A stretch of 64,000 bases of DNA from the NCBI GenBank assembly GCA_963666035.2, contig CAXXJI010000019.1:253503-317502 (forward strand). The letters run 5' to 3'. Below, piece after piece: positions 26,196 through 35,673 of the stretch (position 1 is its first letter; each line of letters begins with the position of its first letter). The translations under genes and the position numbers were made by a program. The notes under the pieces were generated by a model that was not told the origin of the DNA, ran no database searches, and worked only from the letters and a program-made list of their open reading frames with translations. The stretch is from CALMFG01 sp963666035. Lineage in GTDB: Bacteria; Bacillota; Clostridia; Christensenellales; CALMFG01.

Positions 26196-27556
26196 GCTAA
26201 GATATCCTCAATTTTCGCAAACAACTCGGTCTTAGGCGGAATCAGAGAGATATACGCCACTTCGCCGTTGATCACCATCGTGGGCAGGTTCTTGATGCCC
26301 ATCTTCATCATGCGCGGAACGGTTTTTCTATCCAGCATCTTATATTCAACCACTTCAATTCGCTCTTTAAAATGGTCTTTGGCTTCCAGCGCCGCATTCA
26401 GCATATAGGTGCAGGCCGCACAGGAAGCGGAATCCAGCGTAAACACTTCAATCAGTGGTTTTTCAAGGCTGACGTAGTTGGGCAGCACCACTTCAGTATC
26501 GTCAATCACTACCTGATAGTTTTTCACTATTTCTCGTGCGCCATCTGGGTTGGCGATGGCCTGTTGCACTGCGATGGTGTTTTCCACCGGCGTATTATAG
26601 GGCATATCGCATCCCGGCGAAATCACCAATCGGTCATGATTCAGCGTATCGATGAGCTCCAGCGTATAGAGCATGTTCTCCTGCTGTGTGCCGTTTAACA
26701 TCAGTGTGGCCAGCGGAATATTACCCGAAAGGATGATATCGTATTTATCGGTAATCGTTTGCGCGGTTTTCATGCTGACGTTTTCATCCACCGCAATCAT
26801 ATCCGGATGTGTCTCGCACATCTTCTCAATGTTATTGGTGGCGTTTCCGCAGACAAAAAACGAGCTGTACCGATGTGCTTTTCGAATCGCCGCAAAATAA
26901 TCGGAAAATGGTTGACTTAAAAATTCTTCAAAATGCTTAGGTGATATTTGGGACACCAACGGGTCTACCGCCGCAATGATATCCATACCGGCTTCCATGT
27001 ACATTTCACTGACCGCGATGGCGACATCCTTGGTGTAATCCAATAATTCATGGACATACTCGGGATTTAAGATGATATCCATAAAAATATCCTGCCCGCG
27101 AAGGTGCGAAGCCAAGGTAAACGGCCCGCAGACCAACCCCAGTAATGCGGTATCCTCGCCCGCTTCCTGTTTAATCCGCGCCATGGCTTCCAAAAATATC
27201 GGTAGACGGCCTTCTGTTTTCTTCGGAATTTTGCGCTCAAAAGGCGACGGCACGGCGCCGGCCAGCGGATGCGTTCTCACACTCGGCGGCGTGTTTTGCG
27301 GCCAATAAAGCTCACAGCCTAATATCTCGGCTTCCGCCTGCAAATCAAAATGCACCGGCATGCCATCCGGCCGATACAAGCGTTTGACCGCTTTTAATGA
27401 TTCCACCATGGTCTCGGCATCCGTGAGCACCGCCTTGGGTTCTGCGCCTATCAATATACCCGCATGCACACCCGCAAACGGTATCCACGGAATCTTGTCC
27501 GGTTTTTCGCCATTAAACAGCGCCATCAAACGCTCTTTTCCCGTCATTCCTATCAA
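26192..27556 (-). CDS. UroD-type methyltransferase fused to a thioredoxin-like domain
   Basis: Protein of 454 aa. Residues 1-350 are a UroD/MtaA-type barrel: RLMALFNGEKPDKIPWIPF, GLVCGPFTLASHL, AVDPLVSQISPKHFEEFL, FFVCGNATNNIEKM, ILSGNIPLATLML and SPGCDMPYNTP. Residues 370-454 form a thioredoxin-like module with a CxxC (DSASCAACTYML), then LPTMVINGEVAY with the cis-Pro typical of the fold. A fusion of this kind suggests a redox-active thiol or a metal-thiolate site acting with methyl transfer. First gene of the corrinoid operon; ATG overlaps nothing upstream. It is divergent from the DUF2284 gene across 190 bp. Novel combination in my reading. Confidence 0.8.
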   Translation of the reverse strand: MIGMTGKERLMALFNGEKPDKIPWIPFAGVHAGILIGAEPKAVLTDAETMVESLKAVKRLYRPDGMPVHFDLQAEAEILGCELYWPQNTPPSVRTHPLAGAVPSPFERKIPKKTEGRLPIFLEAMARIKQEAGEDTALLGLVCGPFTLASHLRGQDIFMDIILNPEYVHELLDYTKDVAIAVSEMYMEAGMDIIAAVDPLVSQISPKHFEEFLSQPFSDYFAAIRKAHRYSSFFVCGNATNNIEKMCETHPDMIAVDENVSMKTAQTITDKYDIILSGNIPLATLMLNGTQQENMLYTLELIDTLNHDRLVISPGCDMPYNTPVENTIAVQQAIANPDGAREIVKNYQVVIDDTEVVLPNYVSLEKPLIEVFTLDSASCAACTYMLNAALEAKDHFKERIEVVEYKMLDRKTVPRMMKMGIKNLPTMVINGEVAYISLIPPKTELFAKIEDILA

Positions 27557-27745
27557 AGCCTCCGCTCATCATATTCGGTTTCTATGCTTAAAGTATAAGG
27601 CTTACCGCCCGAAATAAAATGTGTAATCCCGCAAAAACATGTAGAAATATGTCGTGTTCTTATGCCGAGGGTTGTGATTTTAGACAAAAAAAAATATATT
27701 ATAGATATTCTTGCTAAACGATTTAAATTTGGAGATTGGTGATCG

Positions 27746-28294
27746 ATGTCGATTGAAACAGCATTGCTGAAACTCATTGAACAACAAAAATATCATGGCG
27801 CAGTCAAAATTAAGGTGTCCAGCATCCGTTTTGAACCCGAGTTCCGTGATATGTGTCATATGAACGCGTGCGGCAAATTTGGCACCAGCTGGGTTTGTCC
27901 GCCTGCCTGCGGCAGTTTTGAGGCGATGAGAAAAAGCATCTGTACGTATACCGATGGCTTATTGGTACAGCAGGTCTACCCCTTGGCTGATTCGTTTGAT
28001 TATGAAGGCATGATGGCAGGTCAGGACGACTTTGATAAACATTTCTATGCCATTATCGATGCACTCAACGACAGTGAATATCAAAACTGGAACGCGTTGA
28101 AAGCCGGCTCATGCGGTATATGCAAGACCTGTACTTATCCGGATTCTCCCTGTTTGTTCCCGAAGCGTGCTAAATCGTCACTGGAAGCTTGCGGAATTAA
28201 TGTTTCGGCGCTCTGCTCCGAATACGGGCTGTCCTATATCAATGGGAAGCACACAGTCACCTACTTTTCCCTGTTTGTGTATCGCTTTGTTTGA
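27746..28294 (+). CDS. DUF2284 Cys-rich metal-binding protein
   Basis: Protein of 182 aa with about ten Cys. The motifs CHMNACGKFGTSWVCPPACG and CGICKTCTYPDSPCLFP are those of the DUF2284 family, which commonly carries a FeS or other metal site of unknown function. It is divergently transcribed from the corrinoid methyltransferase operon, a pairing often seen with methyl-transfer systems. The start codon is ATG at 27746 with GGAG 13 bp upstream. No terminator was seen directly after it. Confidence 0.85.
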   Translation: MSIETALLKLIEQQKYHGAVKIKVSSIRFEPEFRDMCHMNACGKFGTSWVCPPACGSFEAMRKSICTYTDGLLVQQVYPLADSFDYEGMMAGQDDFDKHFYAIIDALNDSEYQNWNALKAGSCGICKTCTYPDSPCLFPKRAKSSLEACGINVSALCSEYGLSYINGKHTVTYFSLFVYRFV

Positions 28295-28464
28295 ATATAG
28301 TACCCTGAAATAAAAAATTCTTATTAATGTCTACACTTATATTTCAACTGTTAGATCCTTAAATACGATGCAAAACGAATTACGTGGTTTGTTTGGGAAA
28401 ATGCAGTGCCTAGTATATTCCCTTAAGAACTTTATTAGAAATATACTGAATTTTTATATTCGTA

Positions 28465-28529
28465 TCAAAAAACGGGTATCGCTGTATTGGACAGTTTTCA
28501 AAAAAAGACCCAATACTACGATACCCGTT
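28465..28529 (-). terminator. Long-stem terminator for the flavodoxin-ferredoxin gene
   Basis: Twenty-base arms at 28471-28490 and 28510-28529 pair with only two mismatches around a 19-base loop, followed on the minus strand by six T. It lies 11 bp beyond the stop at 28540. The 200 bp between here and 28294 holds nothing recognisable. Confidence 0.75.
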
Positions 28530-28539
28530 TAATCATCAA

Positions 28540-29310
28540 TTATACAAAGTATTCGTTTTCGCGCCGAGCGGCAAGGTCTTTTGAGAACTTAGCAGCAAAC
28601 TCAATATACCCTTCATCATCCATCACTTTTGCATTTTCAGGGCATACTTTGATGCAGCGAAAACACGCAATGCATTTTGTATCATCAATTTTACTAAAAT
28701 CCTGATAATCAATCGCCTGCTCAGGGCAGTTTTTTGCACAAAGTCCGCATGATGTACATTGGTCGGTTGTATTAGGCCGAAAGGACGCGCCGTTTCCTCC
28801 ATCCTTAAAGGGCCGATTCCCCGGCACCGGTATCAACGCCATATCCCCTTGCATGAGCTTATCCTTAGCTTTAAGTGCAAACTCCCGATGTTCACTCAAA
28901 TCAGCGCTGTTCGGTCTTCCAACCTGTATTTCCCCGAATGTATGCTGACCAATCACTGCCGCGGCGGCAAAGGGTACGAATCCATTCGCTGCGGCAAGGT
29001 CATAGAGCTCAAGCAACGCATCATCATAATCCCTGTTGCCATATGTAACAGTAACAATGCATGGCGTATTGTTTCCCTTTAGTTTTGAAAACCGCTCAAC
29101 CGCTCCAGTAAATAGTCTGCCGCCGTAAACCGGCGCACCAAATACGACAATGTCTGTTTCATCAAAGTCAGTTTTCACCGGTTCTTTGGTACCTATCGTC
29201 AGGTCAATTTCCACCACATCGTCACCAAATGTTTTTGCGATTGCCACTGCACTTCTTTTTGATGTTTCCGTTGGCGAAAAAAAGACCGCATATAAGTCGT
29301 GTGTATTCAT
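28540..29310 (-). CDS. EFR1-type flavodoxin-ferredoxin fusion
   Basis: Protein of 256 aa joining an N-terminal flavodoxin-like domain (FFSPTETSKRSAVAIA for the FMN phosphate loop, VVFGAPVYGGRLF and TVTYGNRDYDDALLEL) to a C-terminal pair of 4Fe-4S clusters (CTSCGLCAKNCPEQAI and CIACFRCIKVCPENA). The family is an electron-transfer module of anaerobes, used by reductases of many kinds. ATG 29310 follows AGGAG. Separately transcribed and ended by a strong terminator. Its partner is unknown; the corrinoid activator, which needs low-potential electrons, is a possible one. Confidence 0.88.
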   Translation of the reverse strand: MNTHDLYAVFFSPTETSKRSAVAIAKTFGDDVVEIDLTIGTKEPVKTDFDETDIVVFGAPVYGGRLFTGAVERFSKLKGNNTPCIVTVTYGNRDYDDALLELYDLAAANGFVPFAAAAVIGQHTFGEIQVGRPNSADLSEHREFALKAKDKLMQGDMALIPVPGNRPFKDGGNGASFRPNTTDQCTSCGLCAKNCPEQAIDYQDFSKIDDTKCIACFRCIKVCPENAKVMDDEGYIEFAAKFSKDLAARRENEYFV

Positions 29311-29407
29311 TCTTTGTTTCTCCTCTCTTGTTTAATATCTGCGTACTTCGCCGCTGATATTCCTTCTGGTTGAATAACTGATGTTTTTATTAGATCAAGA
29401 CTGACTA

Positions 29408-29518
29408 TCAGAGAAAATCTCCATCAATCTTGAGTCCCGTCGCTGTGATTCTAAAAGCTTTTTCTGCCGTGCCTTCAGCCATTACATATAAAGCATACGA
29501 TTCATTATAACTACCGTA
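29408..29518 (-). pseudogene. Short gene fragment
   Basis: A 36-codon open stretch without a start reads YGSYNESYALYVMAEG and then KAFRITATGLKIDGDFL before a stop. Amino-acid composition looks coding but the family is not recognised. The rest of the 29311-29663 gap shows no coding signal and holds the promoter of the 28540-29310 gene. Possibly the 3' end of a deleted gene. Confidence 0.25.
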
Positions 29519-29663
29519 CTATTCGTTTCATCCAGAAATTATTATTACAAACTGTATTTTTTTAATTTGAAATACAATCCCGTCTTTTTATTCCCCAAAT
29601 TCATTTCGCTTTGTCAAATATCTGACTCGTATATCTTTATCTATTGTACCTTGTTGATTAACC

Positions 29664-31280
29664 CTATATGTTTTTTACTTTTTTCCGATACTCACTTGGC
29701 GTCATTGAATAATAGTTTTTGTAGACCTTGAAAAAATAATCCGGATCATGATACCCCACCAAATAGCAGATATCCACAGCTGGAAGCTCGCTGTTCTCCA
29801 ATAGCTCGTTTGTTTTCTCCATCCTGGTTTTTTTCAGATATTTAATAAATGTTTCACCGGTCTTTTCTTTGAACAACTTACTGAAATATTGCGGACTCAG
29901 CAAGGCACTGCCCGCCAAGTCGTCCAGTGTGATTTCTTCAAAATAGAAATTCGATATATACTTTTCCGCATCCATAATCAAGCGGTTTGTACGGTCAAGC
30001 TCATCGCTGCCCAGCGCTTCCATCATGCGATATACGGTGTGATCAATCATATCCTTTAGCTTTAAAATATCTGCAATGCTTTCCATTTTGTCAAACACAT
30101 CAATATGAAGAATGTCATACTCTTGTGTTAAATCCAGCTTATTGACGATCAGCTTTTGGATATTTGATATCAGCGCACTCATATAAACTTTTCCTATGAT
30201 CGGAAAATCCAGGAGCGGATTGACGCTTTGAAACCATTCAAATAGCTCGTCGATGCATTGCTGATAGAGCTTTTTGTCTCCCGACTTGATCGCAAACAGC
30301 ATGTTTTTTTCTTTTTGTACCGGATACCGGTCAACCATGCAGACATCCTGAATTTTATTCTTGCATTCAGTGATAAAACCAGAATTATCCGAAACATTCA
30401 GACTGTGATAAACCTGTTCATATGCCGCAATCAGCCCGCTGATACCCTTATAGATTTCGCTAATGCCCACCTGTATTTTGCTGCTGAAAAGCTGCTCAAT
30501 ATCCGCACAAATGGAATTAGCCACTTTAAAGATAAACGTTCTAACCGAATAATCATCACGAATCTCTTTTATAGAAGCAATGGCAACAATACAGTTTGAA
30601 TCCGCTATTGCCAACGCACAAGAGAAATGTTTGTGCATTTCACCATATATTTGGTGAAAAATATTTTTGAACTTTACATTCACTCGCTTTTGTTCTTCCT
30701 GATATGTGTCCTCATTGGTTTTTAACCTAAAAGCAAGCACAACGCCATTGGATAAATCGACATTTAAAAGACTGAAATATTCCAAATAATCTGATTTTGA
30801 GAGTGTGCCGTTAATGGCTGAATTAACAAATTGATTTTCGACCAAAGGGAGCGCAAAATTCAATTTTGCGCTTAGCGCCTGTTTATCTTTCTTTTTCTGC
30901 TGTTCAGCATTGATTTGTATCAGTGAATGGGTTAGCGCCGAACGCAGCGTTTCATTATCATATGGTTTTAGTAAATACCGATCGACTCCCAGATCAATCG
31001 CACCCATCATGTATTCATAGTCACTGTATGCGCTGGAAATAATCACGTGCGTTTTTTTGCACTTTTCCCGTATCATCATCGAAGCTTTAATACCGTCAAT
31101 GATCGGCATCCTGATATCCATAATGACGATATCCGGTTGCTTTTCTATGCATTGGCGCACCGCTTCTTCACCGTTGGCGGCTTCACCGATCACTTGAATA
31201 TCCAGGTGCAATGAAAAAATCAGCTTTCTAAGCACTTTTCTTTCAATCGTTTCGTCATCCACTATTATGATTGTATACAA
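29664..31280 (-). CDS. Two-component response regulator, REC-AraC
   Basis: Regulator of 538 aa. N-terminal receiver with acidic pair D8/D9, phosphoacceptor D55 (IVIMDIRMP) and K105 (YLLKPYDNE). A long middle region of about 290 residues follows. A C-terminal AraC helix-turn-helix pair reads ITLDDLAGSALLSPQYFSKLFKEKTG and LPAVDICYLVGYHDPDYFFKVYKNYY. Partner of the histidine kinase that begins 2 bp upstream. It lies at the end of a sugar ABC regulon and likely binds the 24-bp elements at 36729, 39377 and 40754, an inference from proximity. Confidence 0.92.
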   Translation of the reverse strand: MYTIIIVDDETIERKVLRKLIFSLHLDIQVIGEAANGEEAVRQCIEKQPDIVIMDIRMPIIDGIKASMMIREKCKKTHVIISSAYSDYEYMMGAIDLGVDRYLLKPYDNETLRSALTHSLIQINAEQQKKKDKQALSAKLNFALPLVENQFVNSAINGTLSKSDYLEYFSLLNVDLSNGVVLAFRLKTNEDTYQEEQKRVNVKFKNIFHQIYGEMHKHFSCALAIADSNCIVAIASIKEIRDDYSVRTFIFKVANSICADIEQLFSSKIQVGISEIYKGISGLIAAYEQVYHSLNVSDNSGFITECKNKIQDVCMVDRYPVQKEKNMLFAIKSGDKKLYQQCIDELFEWFQSVNPLLDFPIIGKVYMSALISNIQKLIVNKLDLTQEYDILHIDVFDKMESIADILKLKDMIDHTVYRMMEALGSDELDRTNRLIMDAEKYISNFYFEEITLDDLAGSALLSPQYFSKLFKEKTGETFIKYLKKTRMEKTNELLENSELPAVDICYLVGYHDPDYFFKVYKNYYSMTPSEYRKKVKNI

Positions 31281-31282
31281 CG

Positions 31283-32803
31283 TTATTCGCCTTCCGTGTT
31301 TACGATCGTACTTTTCTTCATTGGAATCACTATCTTTACGGTAATCCCCTTAGGCTGGTTTTTTAATATTGTCAGTATATCTTTAGTTTCATAAAAATAT
31401 TCCAGACGCTTTTTGACATTATTAATCCCGGTTCCGGTTTGTTTTTCTCCGGACAGCACCATGTCGATCGCCGAATCATCCATGCCAAACCCGTTATCCG
31501 AAACTTCAATAATAATCGACCGCTTTCTGCCCTCAACGCTTTGAAAAACACAAATAACCAAAAGCCCCTTCTCATTCATCGGTTCCAGGCCATGTATAAT
31601 GGCGTTTTCGACAATTGGCTGTAAGAACAAATAAGGTACGCTGATGTTGCATAAACTGTCATCAACTTCAAAACGATATTGGAATTTCTCCGGGAATCTG
31701 ACCTTATAAATCAACAGATACTCTTTAATATTATTGATCTCATCCCGCAGTGCAATTTCTTTTCTTTTTCTTATCTCCATATTGTATCGCAGCAGTTTAG
31801 CCGTTGTTAATATCAGCTTGCTGGTCATTTCCGCGTTCTCTAGAATCGATGTACGCGAGATTATATTCAACGTGTTAAATAAAAAATGAGGATCAATTTG
31901 GGATTGGAGCATTTTAATCTCAGCTTCCCGCAGCAAATTGATATTTTTCAGATTTTTCATTTCTTCTTCTTTTAGCTTGCTTTCCAGCACAGACTGATCA
32001 ACAATCTTTTCAATCAACTGTTTTATTTCCATCACCATCTCATTGAATGATTCAGCCAGAATATGCACCTCATCCTTCGATTGCGCACAGACCGGTGTTA
32101 CTTCCAAATTCCCTTTGGCCACCAGCTCCGCATTCAAGGACAGCTGCTTTATTGGGATCGACATACGCTTTGAAAACCGGTATGCAAAAAGCATCAGCAT
32201 AATAGTGAGCATGCAAATGGTAATGATAATCACCATTTGCAACCTGTCACTGGTTTTATTGATCTGTTCAAATAAAACCGCGCTATCAATGAGGTACCCT
32301 GAGATCAGCGTATCCAAACGCGTATTAATAAAAGAAGTTACATCTCGGTTATACAGCAGAGCTTCATAATAAGGCTCGTCCGCCGCTATCTTCACAAGAA
32401 TCGATTCGGTATTATCATGATAGGTTTCAATCATGCCCGCCAGTCCCTCTACCTGAGACCAGTTATTAGAATAATAAATTTCATCTGCGTAGCGGATAAT
32501 TGCACCGCTGATGGAATCTAGCCGCCCGAGTTCCGTCAATACACTATTATCGGCGCCATATGTCTGCATCAGATTTTTTTCAATATCGTTGTTGATATTA
32601 TTAAAATCAACCGCAATCTCATTGAAAAAGTAGAGTTTATCCAATATTTTTTTATGTTCATTGACCACATAATCATTATAAACAAACACCATAATGATCA
32701 TGAACACAAAAACAATAATTGGGAACGCAAAAAAGAAAATCAGTCTTTTTCGCAGTGTGTGCTGACTAAACAGGTTTTTTACCCCATCAAAAACTTTTTT
32801 CAT
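31283..32803 (-). CDS. Sensor histidine kinase, YesM/LytS type
   Basis: Membrane kinase of 506 aa. Span 1 is near residues 20-42, an extracellular domain of about 145 residues follows, then span 2 near 190-212, a HAMP region, and the His-kinase domain with the phosphoacceptor in LQSQIDPHFLFNTLN. The ATP-binding part shows FLQPIVENAIIHGLEP and SDNGFGMDDSA. Typical of sugar-responsive Clostridia systems. The outer domain may sense sugar or the loaded binding protein. It runs with the response regulator downstream and the ABC ATPase upstream, 11 bp away. Confidence 0.92.
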   Translation of the reverse strand: MKKVFDGVKNLFSQHTLRKRLIFFFAFPIIVFVFMIIMVFVYNDYVVNEHKKILDKLYFFNEIAVDFNNINNDIEKNLMQTYGADNSVLTELGRLDSISGAIIRYADEIYYSNNWSQVEGLAGMIETYHDNTESILVKIAADEPYYEALLYNRDVTSFINTRLDTLISGYLIDSAVLFEQINKTSDRLQMVIIITICMLTIMLMLFAYRFSKRMSIPIKQLSLNAELVAKGNLEVTPVCAQSKDEVHILAESFNEMVMEIKQLIEKIVDQSVLESKLKEEEMKNLKNINLLREAEIKMLQSQIDPHFLFNTLNIISRTSILENAEMTSKLILTTAKLLRYNMEIRKRKEIALRDEINNIKEYLLIYKVRFPEKFQYRFEVDDSLCNISVPYLFLQPIVENAIIHGLEPMNEKGLLVICVFQSVEGRKRSIIIEVSDNGFGMDDSAIDMVLSGEKQTGTGINNVKKRLEYFYETKDILTILKNQPKGITVKIVIPMKKSTIVNTEGE

Positions 32804-32813
32804 AAACTGCCAT

Positions 32814-34355
32814 TCAATTTTTATTGGCGTTTTTTATGCTCACTCCTGTTGCTGCCGCTACAATTCTGTCCTCTGTTGCTTCGCATTGGTCAAATCCAGC
32901 CGTGATTCTTCCGTTGCACAGCACAATGAAACGATCACACATCCCAAGCAGCTCCGGGAGCTCGGATGAAATTATAATAAACGACATCCCTTCTTCCGTC
33001 AATGCGTTAATCAGGTTGTAGATTTCAAACTTAGCACCCACATCAATCCCGCGTGTGGGTTCATCTAAAATCATAACTTTGGGTTTTTGAATCAACCATT
33101 TGCTCATCACCACTTTTTGCTGATTACCCCCGCTCAAAGTTTTTATGCGCGTTTCGGTATCATTTGCCTTAATATTAAGCTTGCCTATATAATCATTGAG
33201 TATCTCTTTTTCTTTTGTATGACTGATGACGCCATATTTGGACATCTTCTTTAGTGAAACAATCGTCGCATTCTCGCGGATGCTGAGTGCGGGAATAATC
33301 CCGGTTGCCCGCCTGTCTTCAGTCAAGAGCGCAATACCGTTTTTGATGGCACTTTTAATGCTGTCAATACGGCGTTCTTCACCCTCAATGAAGATTTTAT
33401 ACTCCGGCTCAGGTTTTAAATATCCAAAAATCGCGTTGACAAGCTCGCTTCTGCCCGCGCCGACCAATCCGCCGATGCCAAGTACTTCTCCTTTTTTAAG
33501 CGAAAAGGAAACATCCTGCACCAGTTTTCTATCCTTGATATAAGGATGCGGAACCGTTAAGCTTTCAACACGCAGCACTTCGTCGCCTGGCATTTTTTTC
33601 CGTGCCGGATACCGATTATCAAGTGTCCGCCCAACCATCAGCGTAATTATATTATCAATATCGAAATCCTTCTGTTCCAATGTTTTTATGATGTTACCGT
33701 CACGCATAATCGAAATACGGTCACTGATTTCAATGACTTCTTCAATCTTATGCGATATATAAATGCTGGATATTCCCAAATTCTTAAGCTTATTGATAAT
33801 CTTAAACAGATTTTCTTTTTCATTATTCGTCAATGACGACGTGGGTTCGTCTAAAACCAGAACCATCGGCTTTTTGATGGTTGATTTTGCAATCGCCACC
33901 ATCTGCTGCTGACTGGTGCTCAGTTTCCGTGCTTTTTCTTCCGGATCAATATCAAGCCCCACCTCGTCTAAAATACGTTTGGCATCCGATTCCATCGCAT
34001 TCCAGTCCACCATAAAACCCATCTTGCGCCGGATATCCCCGACCATGATGTTTTCAATCACGCTCAATTCCGGGATAAGATGCACTTCCTGATAGATCAT
34101 TTCAATACCCGCTTCTTTGGCGTGGCGCGGGGTATGAAAATGCTGTGTGTCACCTTTGCAGAGAATTTCTCCATCATAGGATGTGCAGGGATAAGCCCCG
34201 CTGAGCACTTTCATTAGCGTTGTTTTACCAGCTCCGTTTTCTCCAATAATCGAATGCACTTCGCCTTTTTTCACGTCAAATGACACATCATTCAGCGCTC
34301 TGACCCCAATAAAATCTTTTGTTATGTTTTTTAATTCCAAAATTCTCTCATTCAC
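32814..34355 (-). CDS. Sugar ABC transporter ATPase, duplicated (RbsA/XylG/MglA type)
   Basis: Protein of 513 aa with two fused nucleotide-binding domains. Domain 1: GENGAGKTTLMKVLSG, LSTSQQQMVAIAKS and VLVLDEPTSSLTNNE. Domain 2: GLVGAGRSELVNAIFG (the degenerate second P-loop typical of the family), TLSGGNQQKVVMSKWL and MILDEPTRGIDVGAK. It powers uptake through the RbsC-like permease at 35674, with the binding protein at 38196. Start ATG 34355. Only one permease gene is present, so the transporter is probably a homodimer in the membrane. Sugar not identifiable. Confidence 0.93.
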   Translation of the reverse strand: MNERILELKNITKDFIGVRALNDVSFDVKKGEVHSIIGENGAGKTTLMKVLSGAYPCTSYDGEILCKGDTQHFHTPRHAKEAGIEMIYQEVHLIPELSVIENIMVGDIRRKMGFMVDWNAMESDAKRILDEVGLDIDPEEKARKLSTSQQQMVAIAKSTIKKPMVLVLDEPTSSLTNNEKENLFKIINKLKNLGISSIYISHKIEEVIEISDRISIMRDGNIIKTLEQKDFDIDNIITLMVGRTLDNRYPARKKMPGDEVLRVESLTVPHPYIKDRKLVQDVSFSLKKGEVLGIGGLVGAGRSELVNAIFGYLKPEPEYKIFIEGEERRIDSIKSAIKNGIALLTEDRRATGIIPALSIRENATIVSLKKMSKYGVISHTKEKEILNDYIGKLNIKANDTETRIKTLSGGNQQKVVMSKWLIQKPKVMILDEPTRGIDVGAKFEIYNLINALTEEGMSFIIISSELPELLGMCDRFIVLCNGRITAGFDQCEATEDRIVAAATGVSIKNANKN

Positions 34356-34396
34356 ATTATTTACCTCTTCCAGCCGCTTCCGGATTTTTCAATACC

Positions 34397-35638
34397 CTAA
34401 TTCTCCACTGTAACCGCGACTAAAAACGGTCCAGCGGTCTCCAGCGCAGATACAAAGTCAAATGATTTAATTCTTTTTTCGGGATCAGGATTCTTCCAGC
34501 TAAACTGGATCAGGTGAACATCAACGCCCATATTATGGCAGTATGAGTTGGTACCCACCCAAGCAATTTTTGTGTTTTCATCGTAATCCGTTGAATGATT
34601 GAGCCACCAGTCTGCTATGTTTTCCCCATAAACCAACGGTATTTCCTCAGCTTGCCCATCTTCATAGTTGATGATATATGCGCCCACTTTGGTGCCATTT
34701 TCGGTGCCCCACCCGCTGGAATGCAGAAAATGTATCATTTTTGCCTTTCTGTCTATCCTGATATCCTCTACCGATTCGGGATATACCGCACCCGTACGTC
34801 GCAAAGAAATATTACCGGCCGCCAGCTGAACGACACCGCGCACATCAAAAGTAACACCCTTGAAGTTTTGTAATCCTTTGGGAACATTCTGTAGGTCGTG
34901 GCCTTCATGCATATGCCAATCATCATCCAAAGATGCGGTGAAATATCTGGACAAATCAATCAGATTTTCCCCCGCCCAAGGGTCGCGCGGATAGATTGTA
35001 TTGATCGGATGAGATCCGTCAAAAAAACCAACATATACGGGTTCTGCCTTCTGAGCTGTCATCGCCAGTACAAACGGCGCCGAACCTTTCATATAAGACT
35101 TGATATCGATTTCAATAATAGCAATGTCTTTTAATGGACTATTCACTGTAAAGGAATAAACCTGTTCATAGCTCTGATCCGGGTCCATGACTTTATCATG
35201 CCAACCAACCGACGCGGAAACTGGGAGCATATCTCCTTTTTTATAAGCGATATCCTTGATATTGTTGCCGTAAATCATCGGGATATCAACCGACTTTCCG
35301 TTCACATAATGGAACGTATACGCGCCAATGATTGTGCCCTCATCAACGATACCGATTGTGCCGTGTAAAAAGTGTATCTTGCTGCATACTGCGCCGATTA
35401 CAATCTGATTCACGGATTCTGGAATTTTATTTGCACTTTCTGCATCTTTAGCCAGTTGGATAATTCCCCGTGCATCATAAGCCGCATCTGCATAGCATTT
35501 TAATGCGGCAGGCATTTGGCTCAATCGTGCTTGTTTTTCAAATGCGTCCTTTTCGCCGAACGAAAAATTATATCGGTCACTCAGATCCAAAACATCCGGC
35601 ATACATTGTTTACTTCTGATTGGAATATTCTTATTCAT
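34397..35638 (-). CDS. Unknown soluble protein with two copies of a ~190-residue module (paralogue 1)
   Basis: Protein of 413 aa with no signal peptide and no membrane span. It holds two tandem copies of the same module (about residues 18-205 and 225-413). Common marks per copy: a leading LDLS/IDLS, then YDARGIIQLA or FDVRGVVQLA, then PESVxxIxI, HFLH, GTxxGAYxxxY, IPxxYGxNIxD, and near the end SAPFVLAMTA or AGPFLVAVTVE. The look is of an all-beta carbohydrate-binding fold. It lies between the ABC ATPase and permease genes and has a paralogue at 36835. I do not recognise a named family. Role suggested: cytosolic sugar-binding or sugar-modifying partner of the importer. Confidence 0.6.
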   Translation of the reverse strand: MNKNIPIRSKQCMPDVLDLSDRYNFSFGEKDAFEKQARLSQMPAALKCYADAAYDARGIIQLAKDAESANKIPESVNQIVIGAVCSKIHFLHGTIGIVDEGTIIGAYTFHYVNGKSVDIPMIYGNNIKDIAYKKGDMLPVSASVGWHDKVMDPDQSYEQVYSFTVNSPLKDIAIIEIDIKSYMKGSAPFVLAMTAQKAEPVYVGFFDGSHPINTIYPRDPWAGENLIDLSRYFTASLDDDWHMHEGHDLQNVPKGLQNFKGVTFDVRGVVQLAAGNISLRRTGAVYPESVEDIRIDRKAKMIHFLHSSGWGTENGTKVGAYIINYEDGQAEEIPLVYGENIADWWLNHSTDYDENTKIAWVGTNSYCHNMGVDVHLIQFSWKNPDPEKRIKSFDFVSALETAGPFLVAVTVEN

Positions 35639-35673
35639 ATCTTTTCCTTTTTACTTATTTGTTGAGTCTGCCG

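Noticed and set aside
27557..27745. Cobalamin riboswitch ahead of the corrinoid operon
   Set aside because: The 189-bp divergent gap is too small for it and shows no B12-box-like segment.
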